This document shows, in pieces, positions 9,255 to 17,153 of a DNA stretch of 64,000 bases (positions within the stretch are counted from its first letter, which is position 1; every line of letters starts with the position of its first letter). A program made the position numbers and the translations under genes. The notes under the pieces were generated by a model. That model worked only from the letters and a program-made list of their open reading frames with translations, was not told the DNA's origin and made no database searches. This DNA is from Pelobacter sp. UBA6093. GTDB lineage: Bacteria > Desulfobacterota > Desulfuromonadia > Desulfuromonadales > Syntrophotaleaceae. The stretch lies in contig DIWZ01000032.1 of the NCBI GenBank assembly GCA_002435955.1, forward strand, positions 1 to 64,000. Reading direction: 5' to 3'.

Positions 9255-9380
9255 ATGGCAAAACAAAAATTTCGACCTGCAATGCGTAGAGCTTTTTCAG
9301 ACGCGAAGGCATACATAGGGCATACCGAAGTCTGGAAAAGTCCTGCAACGCAGCAGGGCGGATTTTTCCTGCCGCCATCA
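9255..9380. repeat. Dispersed ~125-bp intergenic repeat, copy 1
   Basis: Starts ATGGCAAAACAAAAATTTCG and ends GATTTTTCCTGCCGCCATC. The ends are imperfect inverted repeats of each other (GATGGC.../...GCCATC, with AAAATTTCG-CCTGC matching GCAGG-GATTTTT). A second full-length copy is at 16861-16988 and a right-end fragment at 47246-47289. Repeats of this shape are, from memory, common between genes in Geobacter and Pelobacter. Confidence 0.7.
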
Positions 9381-9408
9381 AACTTGCAGTGCAAACGAGC
9401 CGAGTACA

Positions 9409-10383
9409 TTATTTCTTCGCGGACGCGGGTATACCCAGGCAGTAACCATCAACAAGCTCAACCAGGGTGGGAATCTGGGGTTTACTGATCCAGGTATCCG
9501 CGCCGACGGATTTGCACTTATGCGCCATCTGTTCGGTAACCAGCGAAGAGAACATGACAACCTTAAGCTCCTTCAAACCCAAATCCTCGCGAATTCGGCG
9601 ACACAGTGTCAAACCGTCCATCCGGGGCATTTCAATATCCGTAATCAACAACCGAACATGTTTCAAAAACTCTGCCTCGGAGCCCGACTGCTCCCTGATT
9701 CGAGCCAGTTCCCGATAGCACTCCTCCCCATCGGCAAAGTCCTTGACCTTGGAATATCCGGCATTTGCCAATACCTTTTGAATACCGATGCGAATAAGCA
9801 CTGAGTCTTCTGCGATCATCAAACCGACAGTCCCGCGCGCCTGCAACTCGAATGAATCGGAAGAAGCTTCCCTTTCATGGTCGAAACACATACTCATTTC
9901 CGGATCGACCTCGGCCACAATGTGTTCAAGGTCAACGATCAATACTTCCCGATCCTCGACATGAATAGTACCAGTGAAGCGGGGTCGAAATCGTTCAATG
10001 AGAGACGCCATGGGCTCGACATTCTGCCAATTAACCCTATGTATCTGATTAACACCATCCACCAGAAACCCTGTTACCTTCTGGTTAAATTGGCAAACCA
10101 GCACGATAGCGCGGGCATCGGCGTCCGGTGCCACGGCGGTTCGTCGACGCAGATGGCTGGTCAGATCAACCAGAGGGATGGAGGACCCGCGAACCATATA
10201 AACCCCGAGAACAGAGGGCAAGGACTCCGGCATGGCCGTGCGTTTGGCGGGATCGTAACAGATGATCTCCCGCAGCTTTTGAACGTTGATTCCAAAGGAT
10301 TGTCCCCCGAGATAAAACTCGAGGATTTCCATTTCATTGGTACCACTTTCCAGGAGAATCTCCTGCGCGGCATATTGTTTCAT
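9409..10383 (-). CDS. cheV: CheV-like chemotaxis coupling protein (CheW-receiver)
   Basis: The N-terminal CheW domain (about 15-165) is followed by a receiver domain (about 185-320) with phospho-acceptor Asp in LLITDIEMPRMDG and the conserved Lys in SKPQ. This is the CheV architecture: it links chemoreceptors to CheA and is tuned by phosphorylation. ATG at 10383 is preferred over an in-frame start at 10482 because it has GGGGAGAG about 8 bases upstream and matches the usual CheV N-terminus. No other chemotaxis gene is adjacent; its neighbours are c-di-GMP genes. Confidence 0.9.
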   Translation of the reverse strand: MKQYAAQEILLESGTNEMEILEFYLGGQSFGINVQKLREIICYDPAKRTAMPESLPSVLGVYMVRGSSIPLVDLTSHLRRRTAVAPDADARAIVLVCQFNQKVTGFLVDGVNQIHRVNWQNVEPMASLIERFRPRFTGTIHVEDREVLIVDLEHIVAEVDPEMSMCFDHEREASSDSFELQARGTVGLMIAEDSVLIRIGIQKVLANAGYSKVKDFADGEECYRELARIREQSGSEAEFLKHVRLLITDIEMPRMDGLTLCRRIREDLGLKELKVVMFSSLVTEQMAHKCKSVGADTWISKPQIPTLVELVDGYCLGIPASAKK

Positions 10384-10701
10384 AATCTTGACTCTCCCCG
10401 AAATACGACAAAATGCCACAAGCCCCCCAAAGGCCCGCGACCAGCTCGAGTAACGCGCGGCCAACCTTTTCCGGGCTGTCAATATTTTGTAATAAAACCA
10501 TGTATTGGCACGATTCCCCGGTCATCAGAGACCTTTGCAGGAATCGTGTCAATACTGCCCTTTTCGATGCGGCTCTCTTACTTTCTCAGTAACGAAGGTA
10601 AAACGACCTTTGTCTTTTCGACACCTATGCAATGTTTTTTTAATTATTTTTGTGGACATTTCATATTCACTGACTATTATGGGGCCACATAAATTTTTCC
10701 G
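10384..10701. other. Divergent intergenic region between cheV and the plus-strand riboswitch
   Basis: A 318-base gap that must hold the cheV promoter (minus) and the promoter of the riboswitch transcript (plus). The part from about 10600 is A/T-rich. I could not fix -35/-10 boxes with confidence and see no gene. Confidence 0.4.
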
Positions 10702-10790
10702 ACACTGGCAAAACCGGAGCAATCCGGTGACGCAAAGCCACGGGTCCTTTCCCAGGATAGCCGGGTTACCGAAGAAAATGACCATAGACG
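10702..10790 (+). ncRNA. c-di-GMP-I (GEMM) riboswitch
   Basis: The order of elements is ACTGGCAAAACC, a hairpin GGAGCAATCC, GGTGACGCAAAGCCACGGG, a second helix TCCTTTCCCAGGA, then TAGCCGGGTTACCGAAG. These match the conserved core of the GEMM family. It is followed 27 bases later by a terminator and then by a PAS-GGDEF-EAL gene. Confidence 0.93.
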
Positions 10791-10816
10791 AAATTTTACA
10801 ATTATAATTTTCCTGC

Positions 10817-10863
10817 AGCACCCGAACCCCCTGTCACCCCAGGGACTTCGGGTGCTTTTTTTG
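10817..10863 (+). terminator. Riboswitch-linked terminator
   Basis: Arms AGCACCCGAA (10817-10826) and TTCGGGTGCT (10847-10856) are followed by TTTTTTTG. It lies between the GEMM aptamer and the ATG at 10936. Confidence 0.9.
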
Positions 10864-10935
10864 TTTTGGACACAAGGAAACAGCTACTTCCAGCAGGATA
10901 AATTCATCAACCGGCACCGGCCCGAGGTTTATCTC

Positions 10936-13350
10936 ATGCAATCCGACACCGCCATTGGCATCCACAAAAAAGGCATTCAAATAACATCATGCTTCCTCGT
11001 CCTGGGTTTGCTGTTGTTTTTACCCTGCAGAAGTTTTACCGCATCGTCAATCCAGGGCGTGTCCGCTCCCCTGGATATGAGGCAACCGGCTTTGGTAGAA
11101 ACCGCCGCCACTGCCAGCCCGTCAGCATTCACCCATAGTACCGGGCAGCCCTATCAACCCATTACCGCAAACACCCTGGTCGTTTCCCCGCGCTGTCTAC
11201 ATCTCGGCATGGCCACTTCCGGGATATTTTCACTGCTGGTGTTGGCACTTTTGTATGCTCTCAAACAATGCTGGCGAACGACAAGATCCTTGCGTGAAAG
11301 GGAAAATCTCTTTCGTGCAGTTGCCGACTTTACCTACGACTGGGAACTCTGGATCGCGCCGGACGGTAATTTGATCTACACCTCGCCTGCATGCGAACGC
11401 ATCTGCGGTTTTCCTGCAGAGGCATTCCAAAAGGATCGGAATCTGCTTGAAAAAATTATTCATCCTGACGACTGCGACTTGTACAGGCAGTCGCTTTGTC
11501 AAGAAGGTTCCGGTTTTCACGAATTTCGGATTGTAACCTGCAGTGCAAAGACACGCTGGGTGGAACACCTGTGCCGCCAGATGCGAGACGCCAACGGCCA
11601 TCTTCTCGGCCAACGATCGACCATCCGCGATATCACCGATCGCAAGTTGGCCGAGGAGAAGCTGCTCCTTGCCCAATACGCAATCGATTCTTCCAGCAAC
11701 CCCGTCGGCATGGCCACGATGGATGGTCAGGTCACCTATGCCAACCCGGCCCTGCTGGAGCTTTTCGGCTACACAACCGCTCAGGAAATGATCGGCCGAT
11801 CGTTTACTTCCTTCCTGAAAAACCCCCAAGAGGGACTTAGTGCCTTTCATATCCTCAAAACCGAAGGGAAATGGCGTGGAGAGCTGCTCGCCGAAAGAAA
11901 ACAGGGCGGCGTGTTTGAATTGGAAATCCAAGCTTTTGTCACGCGAAACGCTTCGGAGACACCCCTGTCACTGACGGCCTACTGCAGTGATGTTACGAGC
12001 AAAAAAGCCAGTGAGCGGGAAATCAGGCAGTTCGCCTATAGCGATGCATTGACCGGCCTTCCCAATCGCATCGCACTGAAAAAACACATGGATCTGGCCC
12101 TCGACCAGGCATCGCTCAGGTCCGAAGCGATCACCGTATTGATGCTGGACCTCGACGATTTCAAGCAAATCAACGACACCACCGGCCACGCCAAAGGCGA
12201 TGAATTGCTGGTATTGTTGACCTCGCGACTTCGCAGCCTGCTGAGCGGCAGCGACACCTTGTCACGGCTGGGTGGGGATGAATTCGTCCTGGTCCTGACT
12301 GACCTGCAAAGTTCATCGAAGGCCGCTTTAAGAGCAGAAACGATACTTGCCGCTTTGAGCGAAAATCCATTCGATTTGGGCGAATGGCAGTTTTTTACAT
12401 CAGCCAGCATCGGCATCGCCATGTTTCCTGATAACGGCCGCGACTCGGAAACCCTTTTGAAACACGCCGACATGGCCATGTATGAAGCAAAAAAAGCCGG
12501 CCGCAACACCTATCGCTTTTTCTCCGAAGAAATCCATAGCAAGGTCATCGAACGGCATCAACTGGAGGCCGGATTACGCCGTGCCATAAGGAATGAGGAA
12601 TTTTTCCTGGTCTACCAACCTCAGGTGGATCTTCGCTCAGGACAAATTATCGCGATGGAAGCACTGGTGCGCTGGCAGCACCCTGAAGAAGGCGTGGTAT
12701 CGCCCGGCATGTTCATTTCGGTGGCGGAGGAGACGGGACTGATCCACGCCATGGGTGAGTGGATATTACATACCGCGTGCCATCAAGCGGCAAAATGGCG
12801 GCGCATGGGTCTGCCACCCATGCGCATGGCCGTCAACCTGTCCGCCCAGCAATTCAGACAACCGGGCCTGGTCGAACGCATAGAGAAGGCATTGGAGGCT
12901 TCCGGGTTGGAACCTCACATGCTGGAACTGGAAATCACCGAAAGTGTGTTCATGGAAAATATTGACAACGCCATCGAAATCCTGGTCGACCTCAAAACAC
13001 GTGCCATCCAGATCTCCATCGACGATTTCGGCACGGGCTACTCATCCTTGAGCTACCTGAAAAACTTCCCCATCGACCGGATTAAAATCGCACAGGATTT
13101 TGTCAGAGACATCCCCGCCGATCAGGACGACGCCGCCATTGTCGAAACCATCATAGTCATGGCGGATCGCCTCGGACTGAAAATCCTTGCCGAGGGGGTT
13201 GAAACCGAGGAGCAGATGATGTTTTTACAACAACGGGGCTGCAACGAAATGCAGGGCTACTATTTTGCCCGACCGATGCCGGCCGAAATGGTAGAAGCCT
13301 TTCTATATCAGCACGGCAACCTGAAAATGCGGGCAGAGCAGGCAACATAA
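10936..13350 (+). CDS. Membrane PAS-PAS-GGDEF-EAL cyclic-di-GMP signalling protein behind a riboswitch
   Basis: An 804-residue protein with an N-terminal hydrophobic helix (about 18-33), a periplasmic loop of some 60 residues, a second helix (about 97-115), two PAS domains, a GGDEF domain with intact LGGDEFVLVL, and an EAL domain with AMEALVRWQHP, ELEITESVFMEN, IDDFGTGYSSL, KIAQDFVRD and AEGVETEEQ. Both catalytic domains look intact, so it could make or break c-di-GMP. The frame is open from 10852, inside the terminator; ATG 10936 is chosen because it lies beyond the terminator and has GAGG upstream. Expression is probably set by the riboswitch. Confidence 0.93.
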   Translation: MQSDTAIGIHKKGIQITSCFLVLGLLLFLPCRSFTASSIQGVSAPLDMRQPALVETAATASPSAFTHSTGQPYQPITANTLVVSPRCLHLGMATSGIFSLLVLALLYALKQCWRTTRSLRERENLFRAVADFTYDWELWIAPDGNLIYTSPACERICGFPAEAFQKDRNLLEKIIHPDDCDLYRQSLCQEGSGFHEFRIVTCSAKTRWVEHLCRQMRDANGHLLGQRSTIRDITDRKLAEEKLLLAQYAIDSSSNPVGMATMDGQVTYANPALLELFGYTTAQEMIGRSFTSFLKNPQEGLSAFHILKTEGKWRGELLAERKQGGVFELEIQAFVTRNASETPLSLTAYCSDVTSKKASEREIRQFAYSDALTGLPNRIALKKHMDLALDQASLRSEAITVLMLDLDDFKQINDTTGHAKGDELLVLLTSRLRSLLSGSDTLSRLGGDEFVLVLTDLQSSSKAALRAETILAALSENPFDLGEWQFFTSASIGIAMFPDNGRDSETLLKHADMAMYEAKKAGRNTYRFFSEEIHSKVIERHQLEAGLRRAIRNEEFFLVYQPQVDLRSGQIIAMEALVRWQHPEEGVVSPGMFISVAEETGLIHAMGEWILHTACHQAAKWRRMGLPPMRMAVNLSAQQFRQPGLVERIEKALEASGLEPHMLELEITESVFMENIDNAIEILVDLKTRAIQISIDDFGTGYSSLSYLKNFPIDRIKIAQDFVRDIPADQDDAAIVETIIVMADRLGLKILAEGVETEEQMMFLQQRGCNEMQGYYFARPMPAEMVEAFLYQHGNLKMRAEQAT

Positions 13351-13628
13351 ACTCCTCCCATGGAACAGACGGAACCGTACAAGTATGTAAATGCGTTTAA
13401 CAACCGACAGCCTCCTTGCTCTCCATGGTAATTGCGAAGGTTGATTATCCACCATTCCACGGCACGCTGTCCTTTGCGCTGCAGTTAGATTTTTATTGCG
13501 TTTGACGGCTATTATGCATTATTGATTATGACCGTGACGGATTCTTGTCACAACACCCCCTTACCACACTTCCTGATATGAGCTTCGGCATTTCAACCGG
13601 ATGCCGCTTTTTTTCGAGGTAAAACTTA

Positions 13629-14468
13629 ATGGCCATCGATCGTATGAAAAAATGGGTCATAGGCGCGGTAGCGTTTGCGGTTATTTCCGGCTCAGCCTGG
13701 GCTGAGCCCGTTGCCGAGATCAGCAAGTTGGGTTATTCCGTGCAGGTCGGAGCATTCGCCAATGTCGACAATGCCGAACGGCTGGCTTCCAAACTTCAGG
13801 ACAAAGGCATAGAAGCCTATTATTTCAAAAAAGAGAACAACGTGTTTGCCGTGCGGTTCGGAAACTATGCGACCCGTAAAGAAGCCAAAAATGCGGCCAG
13901 GGAACTGACCGCTGCCAGACTCGTCGATGCTTATTACATCGCCTCGCCTCTCAGAAGGGACATCCACCCTCTCAATCCTGTCGCCCACGATCCTGCCGCC
14001 GTCGCCACCGTCGACGCTGACCCTGCCAAACCGGCAGCCGTATCCAATGAAACGCCGGTAGTGACATCCAAGCCGATCAAAAAGCCCAAGAAAAACAACG
14101 AAATGGGTGAAATCGCCGCTAAAACCGCGGAACGATTCGTCGGCATTCCCTACAAATGGGGCGGTAATACAGTGGTGGAAGGGCTCGATTGCAGCGCTTT
14201 CGTCAAATCGGTCTACTACCTGTGCGGCATCAATATCCCTCGCACTTCGGCGGAGCAATTCAAAGTCGGTCAGCGGGTTCCCCAGGAAGAACTGACCGAC
14301 GGCGATCTGGTCTTTTTCGGCCACAACAACCAGGTCAGCCATGTCGGCATCTATATCGGCCAGGGCAAGTTTGTCCATGCTCCCAAACGCAACGACGAAA
14401 TCAAAATTGCCGAACTGGCCCGCCCCGGCTTCACCAAAAAATACCTGGGCGCTCGCCGCTATTTCTAG
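13629..14468 (+). CDS. Exported SPOR-NlpC/P60 cell-wall hydrolase
   Basis: A 279-residue protein with a signal peptide ending near SAWAE (residue 26), a SPOR domain (about 34-105, YSVQVGAFANVDNAERL), a Pro/Ala-rich linker and a C-terminal NlpC/P60 domain. Catalytic residues are visible as Cys188 (GLDCSAF), His238 (SHVGIYIG) and His250 (FVHAPK). NlpC/P60 enzymes cut peptide stems of peptidoglycan; SPOR domains bind denuded glycan at division sites. The pairing suggests a septal or remodelling peptidase. ATG 13629 lies 10 bases after CGAGGT. The 278-base gap before it shows no gene. Confidence 0.93.
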   Translation: MAIDRMKKWVIGAVAFAVISGSAWAEPVAEISKLGYSVQVGAFANVDNAERLASKLQDKGIEAYYFKKENNVFAVRFGNYATRKEAKNAARELTAARLVDAYYIASPLRRDIHPLNPVAHDPAAVATVDADPAKPAAVSNETPVVTSKPIKKPKKNNEMGEIAAKTAERFVGIPYKWGGNTVVEGLDCSAFVKSVYYLCGINIPRTSAEQFKVGQRVPQEELTDGDLVFFGHNNQVSHVGIYIGQGKFVHAPKRNDEIKIAELARPGFTKKYLGARRYF

Positions 14469-14568
14469 CCCTGTCCTGCCCCGGCCGGGAATGGAGAGTG
14501 CCTGCCGCACCTTCATGCTCAAACAGGTGCAGTACGATTCCTGCCAACCAAGTAACCCGGAGGGGAAA

Positions 14569-14910
14569 ATGTGCAACAACAACAATTTTTGGGATAGCCT
14601 CAACACCGCCGTCGTCGTATCCGACCCTGATTTCAATGTCACCTACGCCAACCAGAGAGCCTATGAACTGTTTGACGAATTGAAGATCGCAGGGCTGCAG
14701 GTGGGCAAGAACATGGCTGCCTGCCATAAACCGGAAACCATGGAAAAGATGAAAATCATTTACCAGGATTTCGCGAATAAAAAAATCAAGATCAACCACC
14801 TGACCATGGACGGCCCCGAAGGCACCCTTACCATCGTCAACGTGCCCTTCTATAACGGGGAGGTCCTGGGCGGCGTGGTGGAAATGGTCTTTGAAGGATC
14901 GCTTGCCTGA
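14569..14910 (+). CDS. Small single-PAS-domain protein
   Basis: A 113-residue protein that is almost entirely one PAS fold: a VVVSDPDFNVTYANQRAYELF opening, then a strand-rich end with VNVPFYNGEVLGGVVEMV. There is no output domain and no export signal. ATG 14569 is supported by GGAGGGGAAA directly upstream. It starts 100 bases after the NlpC/P60 gene and ends before a 23-bp terminator, so the two may share a transcript. Its role is unknown; stand-alone PAS proteins usually bind a cofactor or partner. Confidence 0.8.
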   Translation: MCNNNNFWDSLNTAVVVSDPDFNVTYANQRAYELFDELKIAGLQVGKNMAACHKPETMEKMKIIYQDFANKKIKINHLTMDGPEGTLTIVNVPFYNGEVLGGVVEMVFEGSLA

Positions 14911-14932
14911 TTGAGACATATTTTCTAGCGCT

Positions 14933-14982
14933 TTTACAGCAAGAAGCCTGGCGGGATTCCCCGCCAGGCTTCTTGCTGTAAA
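14933..14982. terminator. Strong 23-bp hairpin terminator
   Basis: Perfect inverted repeat 14933-14955 / 14960-14982 with loop ATTC, ending in TTT/AAA on either side. It closes the SPOR-NlpC / PAS transcript. Confidence 0.85.
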
Positions 14983-15242
14983 CGGCATACACGTTTTACG
15001 TCTTTCTGCTCACCTGCAGCTGTTTATACCAGACGCCCTCTGTTGAGGCATGTCCTATGCCCTCCCCCCGATTGCATCGATGTTTCACCGTCCCCGGCGC
15101 AGGCCTGTTCAGCGACTATAAGGATGTTCAACGTCATCCCCCTCCTTTCCCTGGTTTACGGATTTGGGGTAGAATGGTTCTATGGTAAATGCTGACGAAT
15201 TCTGCACACCACCGATCGAACTTACGCTTGGGAGGTTACATT

Positions 15243-15620
15243 ATGAAATATATGGCCCATTTTTCTTTTGACGAGCTGGATCATTCAAAACACGGTTATT
15301 TTACCATGCTTTTATCCGCCGCCAGCACTGAGGATGCGGTAAGACAGTTGCGCGACAAGATCATGTCGATTCGTAATAGTACGGGTGCTTTTGACGAAAT
15401 GGACGAAATTTTTCTGGACGATATCATCGAAATCGACCGATTCCCGGAAAAACCGGTACTAATGCGTTATGAATCAAGAGATCTGGCCGATCAGAGCACT
15501 CTGTCATCCAACCCCATCGAGGGGGAAGGACTGCATGTGTTTCACTGGTGGCCCAAAGGCAAAGAACAGGAATATGAGAAGGAAAAATATAATATCGAAC
15601 CCTTCGTGCGTTGGCACTGA
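15243..15620 (+). CDS. Hypothetical protein, 125 residues
   Basis: No family recognised. The protein is acidic, soluble and starts MKYMAHFSFDELD; the middle has a helix rich in charged residues (TEDAVRQLRDKIMSIR) and an acidic stretch (DEMDEIFLDDIIEID), and the end is aromatic (VFHWWPKG, PFVRWH). GGGAGG lies 10 bases before ATG 15243, making this a better start than the in-frame 15189. It has its own terminator. The aromatic C-terminus and small size suggest a small regulatory or binding protein; that is inference only. Confidence 0.7.
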   Translation: MKYMAHFSFDELDHSKHGYFTMLLSAASTEDAVRQLRDKIMSIRNSTGAFDEMDEIFLDDIIEIDRFPEKPVLMRYESRDLADQSTLSSNPIEGEGLHVFHWWPKGKEQEYEKEKYNIEPFVRWH

Positions 15621-15652
15621 TTCACTGGGACATAAGAAGGGCAGATGATGTC

Positions 15653-15686
15653 AGGGGCGCAATCAGATATTGCCGCCCTTTTTTTT
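15653..15686 (+). terminator. Rho-independent terminator of the 125-residue gene
   Basis: A G/C-rich stem with one bulge (15653-15663 / 15669-15680, loop CAGAT) is followed by TTTTTT. It ends 33 bases after the stop codon at its start. Confidence 0.85.
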
Positions 15687-15696
15687 GACAAAGGGG

Positions 15697-15755
15697 AGTC
15701 CGTCCGGCTATGCGGGCCGAATTTGCTGCCGGCTCAGGAATAGTCCGGCAGCCCC
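15697..15755. repeat. Miniature copy of the terminal-inverted-repeat element
   Basis: About 59 bases that retain both ends of the element seen intact at 41280-41444: a left half like GTCCGGCTATGCGGGCCGA and a right half GCTGCCGGCTCAGGAATAGTCC-GGCAGCC, with the middle missing. It lies between two terminators. Confidence 0.6.
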
Positions 15756-15820
15756 AAAGAGCTGAGTATTGTTGAATCTCATTTTACGCGGTGGATCATT
15801 CCAGGATTATCGAGGATATT

Positions 15821-15865
15821 AAAAAGCCGCTCCCTGCGCATGACAGCGCAAGGGGCGGCTTTTTC
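15821..15865. terminator. Bidirectional terminator
   Basis: Arms AAAAAGCCGC...TGCGC and GCGCA...GCGGCTTTTT form a long hairpin with A-run and T-run on the two sides. It separates the 125-residue gene from the convergent DsbC-like gene ending at 15890. Confidence 0.85.
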
Positions 15866-15889
15866 ATTCATATATAAGCCGGCAGGGCG

Positions 15890-16684
15890 TTACTTTCCAG
15901 AGGTCGACTGCCTGGGCACTTTCACCCTGGAACCGAGCATATTAAGCAGTGCCGCAGCATCCCGATATCCTGAAAAATGCCGTCCGTCGGGCAGCACCAG
16001 GGTCGGAGTGGAATTGAAGCCGAGTTTACGGACCAAAGCGAGGTTCTGATCGACGGCTTCGCCGCGGCACAGTGGCGGCGGAACGGGACGATCGGCAAAG
16101 CTTTGTTCGAGCATCGCCAGTGAGCGGTTACAGACGATGCTCTTGGCGATCATGTAGGCTTCAGGGTGGATGTTGAGGGGCATCATCTTGATGTAAAAGG
16201 CAATGCCCGGATCAAGCGCCACAACCTTTTTCATCTCGACGTGAAGTTTTTTGCAAAAACTGCACTGCGGGTCGGTAAACACGATAACCTTTTTAGGTGC
16301 TTTGGGGTTGCCGAGGATCAAGGCATCGGCGAGAGGGATGGCGGAAACATCGACCCGATTGAGACTGGCAATGCGCTGGTTAGTAAGATTTTCGCCATCT
16401 TTAAGACGAAGAATTTCGCCACGCATGACAAAGTTTTTCGTAAAATCGACATAAACCGGGTAGCGCTTACCCTTTTTTTCCACTTCGACCACCCACATGG
16501 CTTGCACTTCGGAAGGCTCGATGTTCAGCACCTGATCGGCTTGTTCGCCGAGCAGATGTTTAGCTTCTTCCTTGGTGAGAGTATGGCAGTCGGTGCAACT
16601 CTGCTCGCCGCAACTTTCCTTGGGGAAAGCCCAGGCCGTCGAAGCACATAACAACATGACACCCACAATAAGCAGCAATTTCAT
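15890..16684 (-). CDS. DsbC-like periplasmic thiol-disulfide protein with an N-terminal CxxCH motif
   Basis: A 264-residue precursor: a signal peptide (MKLLLIVGVMLLCASTAWA), then a short segment containing CTDCH (Cys30-Cys33-His34), a DsbC-type dimerisation-like region, and a thioredoxin fold with active site CSFC (Cys141, Cys144) and the cis-proline stretch STPTLVLPDG. DsbC/DsbG proteins isomerise disulfides in the periplasm. The CxxCH motif is the haem c attachment sequence, so this may be a monohaem variant. ATG 16684 with GAGGAGAGG upstream is chosen over the longer frame to 16783, which would add a non-signal leader. Confidence 0.88.
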   Translation of the reverse strand: MKLLLIVGVMLLCASTAWAFPKESCGEQSCTDCHTLTKEEAKHLLGEQADQVLNIEPSEVQAMWVVEVEKKGKRYPVYVDFTKNFVMRGEILRLKDGENLTNQRIASLNRVDVSAIPLADALILGNPKAPKKVIVFTDPQCSFCKKLHVEMKKVVALDPGIAFYIKMMPLNIHPEAYMIAKSIVCNRSLAMLEQSFADRPVPPPLCRGEAVDQNLALVRKLGFNSTPTLVLPDGRHFSGYRDAAALLNMLGSRVKVPRQSTSGK

Positions 16685-16860
16685 GGTATATCCTCTCCTC
16701 ATATTTTTTCCCGATGCCGACCGGTAAATTTTGCCAATGGTATAACGGAGTCCATTGCAGCACAAGTACCAACCCTGATCCATCAGAAAAAAATCCGGCT
16801 GCCACTTCTTTGCCGATATCCTGTCAAAGCAATCTTAATGCCTTCGCAAAAACTCGCAGG

Positions 16861-16988
16861 ATGGCCAAACATAAATTTCGTCCTACAAGGCTTGGTAATT
16901 TTTCTGGGGCGTAGGCATACATCAGATATGTCGAGGTCCTGAAAAAACACCGTAACACCGCAGGGCTGACTTTTTGCGACGCCATCAA
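16861..16988. repeat. Dispersed ~125-bp intergenic repeat, copy 2
   Basis: Aligns with 9255-9380: ATGGCCAAACATAAATTTCGTCCT at the left, GCGTAGGCATACATCAG in the middle and GACGCCATCAATC at the right. It fills much of the 469-base gap upstream of selA (16685-17153). The rest of that gap shows no gene; a TTCGCAAAAACTCGCAGGA stretch before it recurs at about 41720. Confidence 0.7.
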
Positions 16989-17153
16989 TCTTTACGCACT
17001 TGACAATGGACACAGGGGTTATACAATGAGGCGGCTAAAAATCAGCAGGCGAAAGCTAAAGCAGAAAGCCCTCCCTGCATCGCAGCCGGATTCTACTGGT
17101 CGCGTCCATGCTTTTCATCGCATTCTTCGGCTTTTTCAAGAAAGGCAACACTC

